Of a stretch of 64,000 nt of DNA, positions 46,086-53,566 are shown one piece after another. Position 1 is the stretch's first letter, and every line of letters begins with the position of its first letter. The notes under the pieces are model-generated. The model saw only the letters and a program-made list of their open reading frames with translations. It had not been told where the DNA came from and made no database searches. Source of the DNA: Myxococcales bacterium 68-20 (GTDB lineage: Bacteria > Myxococcota_A > Polyangia > Polyangiales > Polyangiaceae); contig MKVQ01000027.1 in NCBI GenBank assembly GCA_001899635.1, positions 1 through 64,000 on the forward strand, read 5' to 3'. Both the position numbers and the translations under genes were made by a program.

Positions 46086-47154
46086 CGAACCGCAGCTTGT
46101 CGCGGGCGCCCACCATACTTGCGCACTCCTGTTCGATGCCACCGTCCGTTGTTGGGGAGAGAACAGCAGCGGCCAGCTCGGCGACGGAACGACGGCAAGG
46201 AAGTCTACCCCCACCGTCGTCCTCAATCTCCCGCGTGTCACAAAGCTCGCTAGTAGCACCGGCGCTAACCACACCTGCGCGCTCCTCGAGGATCGCAGCG
46301 TCCGCTGCTGGGGCGCCAACTTCAGCGGCCAGCTCGGCGACGGAACGGACGAGCAGAAGCTGACGCCGGTCATCGTCCCCGGTCTCTCCGACGTGACCGA
46401 CCTCGCCGTGGCCGATGCCCACACGTGCGCGATCCTCGATAACCGCACCGTCCGGTGCTGGGGAGGGAACTTCAACGGCCAGCTTGGCGACGGGACGACC
46501 GAGAACAGGCCAGCGCCGACCGCCGTGCCCGGGCTCTCCAACGTCACGGGGCTCGCGGCTGGAGGCCAGAGGACCTGCGCATTCCTGGCCGACAACACGG
46601 TCCGATGCTGGGGATTGAACAACGTCGGCCAGTTCGGCGACGGAACGACGGTGTCGAGCGTCTCGCCTACGGCGATCGCCAATCTCTTCTCCGTCACCAA
46701 GCTCGCTCTGGCCTCACACCATAGCTGCGGGATCTTCGCCGGTGGCTCTGTTCGCTGCTGGGGACGGGGCAGCTGGAGTGCGCTAGGCGACGGGACGGGC
46801 GCAAACAAACCAACGCCGACCGAGGTCGTCCCCAGTCTCTCCGGCGCGGTCGAGGTTGTCGTGGGAGGCGACAGCACCCTGAGTGCTCACAGCTGCGCGC
46901 GCCTCGGCGACGGATCCGTCCGCTGCTGGGGAGATAGTCGCCGTGGTCAGCTCGGCGACGGTACGACGGACACCAAGAGCTCGCCCACCGCTGTCCTCCA
47001 GCTCTCCAACGTCACCGAGCTCGTCGCGGGGGCGTACCGCGTGTGCGCGAGAAGCGGTAACGCCTCCCTTTCTTGCTGGGGCGGCAACAGCAGCGGCCAG
47101 CTCGGTGACGGTACGACGACCGACCGGTCCTCTCCTGTTCTCGTTGCGTGGTAG
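45193..47154 (+). CDS. TNFR/GCC2-like plus RCC1 propeller lipoprotein, copy 1
   Basis: 653 aa from the ATG at 45193 (another ATG at 45214). The signal peptide ends in a LLAAC lipobox. A duplicated 'PGNGDAGA' linker follows, then about 250 residues of GCC2/GCC3 or TNFR-like Cys modules ('CAAGTYVASAPS', 'CKPGSYVATPGST'). The C-terminus is seven RCC1 blades ending in 'GQLGDGTT', each with a paired Cys. One Cys present in copy 2 ('WTDCLAGQ') is Gly here ('WTDGVAGQ'). The likely role is an outer-surface binding protein. It is preceded by a decayed family H gene. Confidence 0.83.
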   Translation: MTIRNRDMVANPRRFAAGAVSVVALILLAACSDDPSPADVPAPGNGDAGAVAPGNGDAGACADGIWNNDECSAWSTCAAGTYVASAPSAKADRTCASCTSGTFSAAPNAESCTTWTTCKPGSYVATPGSTTTDQVCAPCAAGTYSSSDNQANCVPLGECPAGRVEKTPGTSTSPPVCAACDAGSHCAGGKAPMEACASGTWDHDKNPATACVAWTDGVAGQAVSVEGSATTNRTCTACAGGSFSTTTNAASCTPMTDCEPGSFVSTAGTAVAARQCTTCPPGQTSTATNATACVAEPVEPQLVAGAHHTCALLFDATVRCWGENSSGQLGDGTTARKSTPTVVLNLPRVTKLASSTGANHTCALLEDRSVRCWGANFSGQLGDGTDEQKLTPVIVPGLSDVTDLAVADAHTCAILDNRTVRCWGGNFNGQLGDGTTENRPAPTAVPGLSNVTGLAAGGQRTCAFLADNTVRCWGLNNVGQFGDGTTVSSVSPTAIANLFSVTKLALASHHSCGIFAGGSVRCWGRGSWSALGDGTGANKPTPTEVVPSLSGAVEVVVGGDSTLSAHSCARLGDGSVRCWGDSRRGQLGDGTTDTKSSPTAVLQLSNVTELVAGAYRVCARSGNASLSCWGGNSSGQLGDGTTTDRSSPVLVAW

Positions 47155-47183
47155 ACCAACCAACACGCGTCCGCGAACGTCGC

Positions 47184-47362
47184 GTGGGACGAGCCGGGCG
47201 AGAGGCTGTTGGGTGCCGAAGCGCTCGGCATCCATGTCATCACTCCGCGGCTCGATCCCGCGGTCGAGCCGGTGCAGCTGGACCGGCTCGACCCGTGGTG
47301 GCGCGAGGTCGCCCCCGGCGACCCTCGAAGAGCGCCCCGTCGCTCCCGCGCGCTCGGCCTGA
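47184..47362 (+). pseudogene. MBL-fold hydrolase 3'-end remnant
   Basis: About 180 bp near-identical to the last part of the MBL gene (44700-44878), including 'GIHVITPRL' and the same TGA. A one-base insertion near 47315 shifts the frame relative to the parent. It lacks the metal site. It marks the junction of the tandem duplication. Confidence 0.85.
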
Positions 47363-47500
47363 TCGCGCTCGCGCTCGGTCTACGTGAGGTGGCCAAGACT
47401 CTCGACGAGGGAGCACCGACGCGAGCTGCCGGATACATGCTGTCGACGCGACGAGAGGCGGTCGACGGCCGGCGTGCATACGGTTGCCGGGCGTGTCCGG

Positions 47501-47519
47501 CGACTGCTATCGTCTCCGC
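47501..47519 (+). promoter_or_regulatory. Conserved leader upstream of family H, copy 2
   Basis: CGACTGCTATCGTCTCCGC ends 3 bp before the ATG at 47523 and is identical at 50721-50739 before the remnant ATG at 50743. The flanking bases are less conserved. It could be a promoter -10 region with TATCGT or a translation leader. Confidence 0.4.
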
Positions 47520-47522
47520 GCA

Positions 47523-48482
47523 ATGCGTGCGCGGCAGCTCCGTGCTTGCGCGGCGCTTTCAGTACTGACACTCGCGACCACGGCGAGCGGCGAGGAGCCT
47601 CGGAGAGCCCTCGTCTTCCTCGAATGGACGCGCGCTCCCGGAGCGGAGACGTGCCTGTCCGAGGAAGAGCTCGTCGAAGACGTCGAGGTGACGCTCCGAA
47701 GGCGCCCGTTCGCACCGCGGGCCGCCGCCGATCGATTCTTGCGCGCCGCGATCGCGAGGAGCGAGAGCGGGATCGGATGGACGGCACGCATTGCGCTGTC
47801 GACACGAGATGGCGAGTCGCTCGGTGCGCGTGACATCACGATCGAGAACGAGAGCTGCGCCGAGGCGTCCGAGGCGATCGTCCTCGCCTTGTCTCTCATG
47901 GTCGAGCTGCCTCTCACGGCGGCAGAGATCGAAGCACGCCGCCATGCGGAGGAGGCCTCGCGGTGGCACCTCGAAGGCCGCCTCGGCCCGGCGATCGCGG
48001 TCGACGAGACGCTGACGCCCGCCCCCGCGGCCAACCTCGGGCTGGTGTTGAGACCGGGCCAATTCTGGCCGATCGCTCTCGACGCCGTCGCGTCACTCCG
48101 TTCCGAGATGAGCTCGCAGCAGAGCCGATACTGGTTGGCGAGCACGATGCTCGGGCTTTCGGTGTGCCCGCTCTCCACGAGCTGGTCGAAGCTGCGCGTC
48201 TCGGGCTGCGCCGGCCCCGAGATCACGATGTTCACCGGCTGGGGTGGCGGCTTCGCGAAGAATCGGCTGGGCTTATCTTCGACCGTCGGGGCCTGGGTAC
48301 ACTCGGACGTGACCTACGAGCTCTCACGCCGGCTTCACGCGTTCGTCTCGCTGGGTGTCGTCGCCACACCTCAGCAGCTCGAGTTGACGTTCGCCGATCC
48401 CGAGGGGGTCGAGCAGCGCCTGTACCGGACGTCGTTCGTGACCGCCCTCGGCGCCGCCGGGCTCGCCGTTCATTTTTTTTAG
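47523..48482 (+). CDS. Exported family H protein, probable outer-membrane beta-barrel
   Basis: 319 aa. The signal peptide is short with 'TTASG' before the mature 'EEPRR'. The first domain ('GAETCLSEEELVEDVEVTLRRRPF', 'NESCAEASEAIVLALSLMVEL') parallels the protein at 4807. The second half is beta-strand rich ('GLVLRPGQFWPIALDAV', 'RLHAFVSLGVVATPQQLEL') and ends in Phe-Phe, as many outer-membrane barrels do. It lies between the MBL remnant and the second RCC1 lipoprotein. Two decayed copies flank it, at 44892 and 50743. Function is unknown. Confidence 0.72.
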   Translation: MRARQLRACAALSVLTLATTASGEEPRRALVFLEWTRAPGAETCLSEEELVEDVEVTLRRRPFAPRAAADRFLRAAIARSESGIGWTARIALSTRDGESLGARDITIENESCAEASEAIVLALSLMVELPLTAAEIEARRHAEEASRWHLEGRLGPAIAVDETLTPAPAANLGLVLRPGQFWPIALDAVASLRSEMSSQQSRYWLASTMLGLSVCPLSTSWSKLRVSGCAGPEITMFTGWGGGFAKNRLGLSSTVGAWVHSDVTYELSRRLHAFVSLGVVATPQQLELTFADPEGVEQRLYRTSFVTALGAAGLAVHFF

Positions 48483-48582
48483 GAATCGTCCCGAGAAGGC
48501 CGCACTGCAGAGACGTGAGGACCACGCGGCGCTCCGCAGCCCCTACGCAGGCGTGCGCGCGACGAGCCACTGGAGTGGAGTC

Positions 48583-50493
48583 ATGCGAGTTCGGAATCGA
48601 GACATGATGGCCAACCCCCGACGATTCGCCGCCGGCGCGGTCTCCTTGGTGGCGCTCATCCTGCTGGCTGCCTGCAGCGACGATCCCTCGACCGCGTCTG
48701 CCCCGGACAACGGCGACGCTGGCGCGTGCGCAGACGGGATCTGGAACAACGACGAATGCGGCGCGTGGTCTACGTGCGCGGCGGGCACCTACGTGGCCAG
48801 TGCGCCTTCGGCCAAGGCCGACCGGACGTGCGCGTCCTGCACGAGCGGGACCTTCAGCGCGACGGCCAACGCGGAGAGCTGCACGACCTGGACCACGTGC
48901 AAGCCCGGCAGCTACGTGGCGACGCCGGGCAGCACCACCACCGATCAGGTGTGCGCGCCCTGCGCCGAGGGCACCTACTCGTCGTCGAACAACCAGGCCA
49001 AGTGCGTACCGCTTGGCGAGTGCCCCGCCGGCTCGGTGCAGAAGACGACCGGAGGGTCGACATCGCCGCCCGTGTGCGCCGCCTGCGATGCCGGGAACCA
49101 CTGCGCTGGAGGCAAGGCGACGGCGCAGGTGTGCGCGAGCGGCACATGGGACCACGACATGAACCCGGCGACTGCGTGCGTCGCATGGACGGACTGCCTC
49201 GCGGGCCAGGCCCACTCCGAAGAGGGGAGCGCGACCACCAATCGGACGTGCACCGCGTGCGCGGTCGGCAGCTTCAGCACGACGACGAATGCGGCGAGCT
49301 GCACGCCGATGACCAACTGCGCGCCCGGCAGCTTCGTGAGCACGGCAGGGACGCCCGTTGCGGATCGCCAGTGCTCGAGCTGTCCCGCGGGTCAGGCGAG
49401 CACGACAACGAACGCGACGACGTGCATTCCCGGTAACCTCAAGGTCTCCATCAGCAGGATGCACGCATGCGCGCGCCTCACCGACGGCTCCGTCCGCTGC
49501 TGGGGATCCAATGGCAGTGGAGCGATCGGTGACGGCACCACGGACATCAGGTTGACGCCGGTCGCCGTCTCCAACCTCTCGGATGCGAGCGACGTCGCCG
49601 TGGGCGTGGGCTTCAGCTGCGCGGTCGTCACCGGTGGTGCGGTCCGGTGCTGGGGAATGAACTTCTGGGGGTCGGTCGGTGACGGCACCACCACCGACCG
49701 ACTCACCCCCACCGCTGTTCCCGGAATCGAAGGGGTCAAGAAGCTCGCGCTCGGTGGAGGCACGAGCTGTGTGATCGTCGGTGACGACAACACCCTCCGC
49801 TGCTGGGGCCGACTCGCCAAAGGCATTCCGCTCGGCGACGGAACGACGGCAGACGGGCTCACTCCAGTCGCCATCCCGGGTCTCTCCGACGTTACGGCCG
49901 TCGCGGTCGCGGACACCCACGCCTGCGCGCTCCTCGGCAATCGAACCGTCCGCTGCTGGGGAGACAACAGCTCCGGCCAGCTCGGCGATGGAACGACCAC
50001 GCAGCCCGCGACGCTCACCACGGCCGTCAGCGGCCTCTCCACAGCCGTTGGCATCTCGGCGGGCGACAGGCGCACCTGCGCGCTGCTCGACGACGGCACC
50101 GTCCGCTGCTGGGGAAACAACAGCTTCTACTCGCTCGGCGACGGAACGACCAACAACACGCGGTCGTCGCCCGTCGAGGTCCTTGGTCTCTCCGGTGTTG
50201 CGGAGATCGTCGCGACTGGTAGTTTCCACTCGTGTGCGCGCCTCACCAACGGCGGCGTCCGTTGCTGGGGCTACAACGAGTACGGGCAGGTCGGCGACGG
50301 AACGGAAGAGTTCGTCCGGCCGTCGCCCACCCCTGTCGTCGGCATCTCGACGGCGATCGGGCTCGCGGTCGGCGGTGAAATGGCCTGCGTCGTCCTCGCC
50401 AACGGCACCGTCCAATGCTGGGGCGCCTCGGAGTACGCTAGCATCGGCAACGGCACGGAGCAGAGCCTCGTGCCGGTCCCCATCCCGCTCTAG
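48583..50493 (+). CDS. TNFR/GCC2-like plus RCC1 propeller lipoprotein, copy 2
   Basis: 636 aa. Same plan as the protein at 45193: LLAAC lipobox, Cys-rich TNFR/GCC2-like modules to about residue 285, then seven RCC1 blades. The Cys-rich half is very similar to copy 1. The blades differ strongly, beginning with 'VSISRMHACARLTDGSVRCWG', so the two proteins probably bind different ligands on a shared stalk. The stop is followed after 20 nt by a very long perfect hairpin. This gene lies just upstream of cassette B, as the RCC1 gene at 2802 lies near cassette A, though with different orientation. Confidence 0.83.
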   Translation: MRVRNRDMMANPRRFAAGAVSLVALILLAACSDDPSTASAPDNGDAGACADGIWNNDECGAWSTCAAGTYVASAPSAKADRTCASCTSGTFSATANAESCTTWTTCKPGSYVATPGSTTTDQVCAPCAEGTYSSSNNQAKCVPLGECPAGSVQKTTGGSTSPPVCAACDAGNHCAGGKATAQVCASGTWDHDMNPATACVAWTDCLAGQAHSEEGSATTNRTCTACAVGSFSTTTNAASCTPMTNCAPGSFVSTAGTPVADRQCSSCPAGQASTTTNATTCIPGNLKVSISRMHACARLTDGSVRCWGSNGSGAIGDGTTDIRLTPVAVSNLSDASDVAVGVGFSCAVVTGGAVRCWGMNFWGSVGDGTTTDRLTPTAVPGIEGVKKLALGGGTSCVIVGDDNTLRCWGRLAKGIPLGDGTTADGLTPVAIPGLSDVTAVAVADTHACALLGNRTVRCWGDNSSGQLGDGTTTQPATLTTAVSGLSTAVGISAGDRRTCALLDDGTVRCWGNNSFYSLGDGTTNNTRSSPVEVLGLSGVAEIVATGSFHSCARLTNGGVRCWGYNEYGQVGDGTEEFVRPSPTPVVGISTAIGLAVGGEMACVVLANGTVQCWGASEYASIGNGTEQSLVPVPIPL

Positions 50494-50513
50494 CGAGCTC
50501 GAGCGCTGCTCGC

Positions 50514-50577
50514 CCGAAATGACCTCGCATCGCGCTCGCCCGATTGGGCGATCGAGCGCGATGCGAGGTCATTTCGG
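50514..50577. terminator. 25-bp perfect inverted repeat after the RCC1 lipoprotein gene
   Basis: Positions 50514-50538 are the exact reverse complement of 50553-50577; the 14-nt loop itself contains CCC/GGG that can pair. It starts 20 nt after the TAG. There is no T-tract behind it. As RNA it would be one of the most stable hairpins in the window. It may be a terminator, an mRNA-stabilising 3' structure or a recombination-related palindrome. Confidence 0.7.
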
Positions 50578-50720
50578 CGTGTTCTGAGCACGCTTGCTTG
50601 TCTCTCTCGATTGGCGCAACAGGGTTGCACCTTGGCGAGCGGTAGCGTGAGAGCGTGCTCTTGGCAGCTCGAAACGCGGTCTACCGTCCGCCCCCGCGCT
50701 CCGTTTCGGGGCGTGTCGCG

Positions 50721-50739
50721 CGACTGCTATCGTCTCCGC
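50721..50739 (+). promoter_or_regulatory. Conserved leader upstream of family H remnant, copy 3
   Basis: Identical over 19 bp to 47501-47519, although the gene behind it is gone. Retention of an exact match in a decayed locus suggests either recent duplication or a function for the element itself. Confidence 0.4.
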
Positions 50740-50742
50740 CCG

Positions 50743-50876
50743 ATGCTTGCGCGGCAGTTCCGTGCCTGCGCGACACTCTCATCGTCGGCCATCGATACCC
50801 GGCGAGCACCTCGTGGCGGATCTCTCGACGCGCGTAGGGCCAGGAGCGAGAGCGCAGGCGGCGTCGATTTTTTTTG
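50743..50876 (+). pseudogene. Family H remnant, copy 3
   Basis: The ATG and first ~45 bp match the gene at 47523 ('GCGCGGCAGTTCCGTGC'). Only scattered similarity follows, and the end matches its 3' end with the poly-T stretch and the 'CACTGCTGATACGTGAG' leader. The middle is deleted. It stands immediately in front of the ECF sigma gene of cassette B, the place that the intact family H gene at 4807 has in front of cassette A. Confidence 0.7.
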
Positions 50877-50909
50877 CGAATCGTCGAGAGCAACCCGCAC
50901 TGCTGATAC

Positions 50910-51473
50910 GTGAGGGCCGCGGAGCTTCCTTCGAGCGACTTCGGAACCCAGCCGCTCGCGGCATTCGACGAGCAGCCCATGGATCCGCGGCAGCTCTTCC
51001 GTGACAACGTAGCGTTCGTCTGGCGAGCGCTCCGATACCAAGGTGTCGCCGAGCGCGACCTCGAGGACGTGAGCCAGGAGGTCTTCGTCGTCCTCTTTCG
51101 AAAGCTGCCCGAGCTCGAGCGATCGACCTCGTTCCGGGCCTGGCTCTATGGAATCTGCCTCCGCGTGGCGACGGCCTACCGAAGGCGCGCGAGCGTCCGC
51201 CACGAGGTGCTCGTGGGCGAGCTCGCGGAAGAAGCGGGCGGAGTGATGAACAGCCGCGAACCGGAGCGCCTACACGCCCGGACGCAGCTGCTCAAGCTGC
51301 TCGCCCGGCTCGATGACGACAAGCGAGACGTCTTCGTCCTCTACGAGCTCGAGCAGCTCCCGATGGCGGAGGTGGCCGACATCGTCGGCTGTCAACGGGC
51401 GACGGCGTACTCGCGCCTCGCCGCGGCGAGGCAGCAGCTCATGGGAATGATCTCGAAATTGCCGAAGACGTAG
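50910..51473 (+). CDS. ECF sigma factor heading cassette B
   Basis: 187 aa from the GTG at 50910; an ATG at 50979 would remove 23 residues and leave region 2 intact. Region 2 has 'NVAFVWRALRYQGVAERDLEDVSQEVFVVLFRKL' in pieces and 'RSTSFRAWLYGICLRVATAYRRR'. Region 4 has 'DDDKRDVFVLYELEQLPMAEVADIVGC' in pieces and 'RATAYSRLAAARQQL'. It is clearly an ECF sigma with moderate similarity to the one at 6012, so target promoters may differ. The next gene starts 15 nt after its stop. Confidence 0.9.
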   Translation: MRAAELPSSDFGTQPLAAFDEQPMDPRQLFRDNVAFVWRALRYQGVAERDLEDVSQEVFVVLFRKLPELERSTSFRAWLYGICLRVATAYRRRASVRHEVLVGELAEEAGGVMNSREPERLHARTQLLKLLARLDDDKRDVFVLYELEQLPMAEVADIVGCQRATAYSRLAAARQQLMGMISKLPKT

Positions 51474-51488
51474 GAAACGAGCGGGCTC

Positions 51489-52340
51489 ATGTTGGACGAC
51501 GAGAAATTCCTCGAGACCTTGATTCACGCGGGCCGAACCGGGCCGGATGCGTCGCAGGTCGACCGGCTGGAGCAGCGCCTCGAGCCGACCTTCCTTTCGG
51601 CGCAGCCGACCAGTTCGAGCGCGCCCCGAGTCCACGGCGTGAAGTGGATGTTGGCGGTCCTCGGGATCGGCCTTTTGAGCTCGGTCACCGACACGCGTGG
51701 GCCGGCGACGGGGGACGAGCCGCAGTCCGTCGCGGTGAAGGCGGAGGCGGAGCCGGGGCCCGTCGCGATGACGGTCACCGTGTCCGAGGAGCCACCCGCG
51801 AGCATCGCGGAGCTCGAGACCGTGCCGGCCGCGGCCCCGACGACGGAACCAGTGCGCGCGGCGGTGAGCTCGCACGTCGTAGCGGCCCCGTCGATCCCGG
51901 CGCGGACGCCGACGAAGGCTCCTGTCCCGACGACGCCGCCAGCGGCTCCTTCGGAGGGCACGTCAGAAGCGCCGTCGGAGGCCGTCGCCGCCGCGGAATC
52001 GAGCACGCCGTCGAACGTCGATGACGCGATCGCGTCACCGTCGCCTGAGGAGCTCCCGAGCGCGCGTGCGCCGTCCGGTGAGTCCGAGGTGGCGTACCTT
52101 CGTCGCGCGCAGGCTGCGTTGAGCGCGAATCCGACGCGAGCGCTCGCACTCGCGGACGACCACCCGTCGCGCTTCCCCGATGGGGTGCTCGCTCAGGAAC
52201 GTGAGGTCATCGCGATCGATGCCCTCGTCAAGCTGCGACGGACGACCGAGGCGCGCGCGCGCGTGGCTGCCTTTCGCGTTCGCTATCCGAGCTCGGCGCA
52301 CCTCGCTCGCGTCCTCTCGGCTGTTGGAGATGTGCCGTGA
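51489..52340 (+). CDS. Membrane-anchored sigma-partner protein of cassette B
   Basis: 283 aa. About 50 cytoplasmic residues come first ('LDDEKFLETLIHAGRTGPD'), then one membrane helix ('WMLAVLGIGLLSSV', about 55-70). A long Ala/Pro/Ser/Thr/Glu periplasmic linker (about 75-190) and a helical C-terminus follow ('YLRRAQAALSANPTRALALADDH', 'ALVKLRRTTEARARVAAFRVRY') with TPR-like spacing. No zinc-finger anti-sigma motif is present. Same layout as the protein at 6589. The stop overlaps the Cys-rich gene by 4 nt (GTGA), which is tighter than in cassette A, where the gap is 69 nt. Confidence 0.7.
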   Translation: MLDDEKFLETLIHAGRTGPDASQVDRLEQRLEPTFLSAQPTSSSAPRVHGVKWMLAVLGIGLLSSVTDTRGPATGDEPQSVAVKAEAEPGPVAMTVTVSEEPPASIAELETVPAAAPTTEPVRAAVSSHVVAAPSIPARTPTKAPVPTTPPAAPSEGTSEAPSEAVAAAESSTPSNVDDAIASPSPEELPSARAPSGESEVAYLRRAQAALSANPTRALALADDHPSRFPDGVLAQEREVIAIDALVKLRRTTEARARVAAFRVRYPSSAHLARVLSAVGDVP

Positions 52341-53566
52341 ATAAGATCCGTCGATCGAGCACCGTAACGTTCGGGCTCGCCGCCATGACCGTCATCGGTC
52401 TCCTCGCCGCGACCCCGACCGGGTGCGCGACGAACATCCGCGTCGGGGACGACGCGCTCGACGCAGGGGGCGCGCCGGGGAGCTTTACGTCTCCGGACGC
52501 CGACGGAGCAGAGGCCTCGATCCCTCCGACGCTCGAGCTCTGCATCGCGACCGACTGTCCCGCACCGTACGCGACCTGCGCGGACGGCTTGCGGTGCGCC
52601 ACGAACCTCTCGAACGATCCGAAGAACTGTGGCTCGTGCGGGGAGGAGTGCCCGAGCGACTTCAAATACCTGAACATGACCTCCGACTGCGTGAACGGCG
52701 CGTGCGAGCCCGCGTGCGCCAGCAAGTTCATCTCCGGCGTCTTCGTCCACTTCGCCGACTGCAACACGTCGCTCGAGGACGGCTGTGAGGTCGCGCTCAC
52801 GACCGACCCGAACAACTGCGGAGCATGTGGCAACCAGTGCGCCCCCGGCGTCCGCTGCATCGACGGCAAGTGCGGATGCCCTTCGGGCATGGTGGATTGC
52901 GGGGGCAGGTGCGTCGACGTCCGAGACGACGACTACAACTGCGGAGCATGCGGCAACATCTGTCCCGACGCGCCCGCCGATGCCGGCCCCCCGCCGTCCA
53001 ACATGTATTACGGCTGCGTCGACAACAAGTGCGGCCAGCCCAAGTGCATCAACGGCCAGATCGACCGCTGGGCCGATTGCGATGGCAACCCGACGAACGG
53101 CTGCGAAGTCTACGTTGGTAGGGATTCCAAGAAGATCGATCCAAACCATTGCGGCCTCTGCGGGAACAAGTGCGCGGCCGGGCAGCAGTGCTGGGATCAG
53201 CGCGGCGGCATCGCGGAGTGCGGCTGCACCAACCCGAACGACACGCTCTGCGGGAATCTCGAGAGCTACAACTTCAGCTGTCGCGACCTCCTGAACGCCC
53301 CCACGAGCTGCGGGGGCTGTTTCAAGCAGTGTCCTGTCCCGATGGCCAACCAGGACTCGGTGTGCAGCAAGGGCGTCTGCGAGGTCGCGTGCAAGCCGGG
53401 ATGGGGCGACTGCGATGGGGATCCGGTGAACGGTTGCGAGACCAACCTCCTCATCAGCGATGCCCATTGCGGAGCGTGCAATAGCCGCTGCGATACGCAG
53501 GCCGGGCAGCCCTGCATCGAGGGTCGATGCGCGATGACGGAGTGTGAAGTCGAGGTGCCGCAATGA
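52337..53566 (+). CDS. Cys-rich repeat lipoprotein of cassette B
   Basis: 409 aa, GTG start. The signal peptide ends in PTGC. Six 'NCGACGNxC'-type repeats occur ('KNCGSCGEEC', 'NNCGACGNQC', 'YNCGACGNIC', 'NHCGLCGNKC', 'TSCGGCFKQC', 'AHCGACNSRC'), the same number as in the protein at 7447. The shared ending 'AGQPCIEG' and the 'LCIATDCPAPYATC' opening (ACIATDCPAPWATC in A) confirm orthologous position in a duplicated cassette. Disulfide-rich surface protein of unknown role. ATGA overlap with the next gene. Confidence 0.82.
   Translation: MNKIRRSSTVTFGLAAMTVIGLLAATPTGCATNIRVGDDALDAGGAPGSFTSPDADGAEASIPPTLELCIATDCPAPYATCADGLRCATNLSNDPKNCGSCGEECPSDFKYLNMTSDCVNGACEPACASKFISGVFVHFADCNTSLEDGCEVALTTDPNNCGACGNQCAPGVRCIDGKCGCPSGMVDCGGRCVDVRDDDYNCGACGNICPDAPADAGPPPSNMYYGCVDNKCGQPKCINGQIDRWADCDGNPTNGCEVYVGRDSKKIDPNHCGLCGNKCAAGQQCWDQRGGIAECGCTNPNDTLCGNLESYNFSCRDLLNAPTSCGGCFKQCPVPMANQDSVCSKGVCEVACKPGWGDCDGDPVNGCETNLLISDAHCGACNSRCDTQAGQPCIEGRCAMTECEVEVPQ

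Larger units (their letters stand above)
47184..49430 (+). repeat. Tandem duplication unit, right copy
   Basis: Second copy of the block starting at 44730, with the family H gene intact. The order is MBL 3' end, family H, leader, Cys-rich half of the RCC1 lipoprotein. It is longer than the left copy mainly because the family H gene has not been deleted. Confidence 0.8.

Noticed and set aside
48232-50415. 727-codon minus-strand frame opposite the RCC1 lipoprotein
   Set aside because: Repeats in it mirror the RCC1 repeats of the coding strand; it has no signal peptide or start context.
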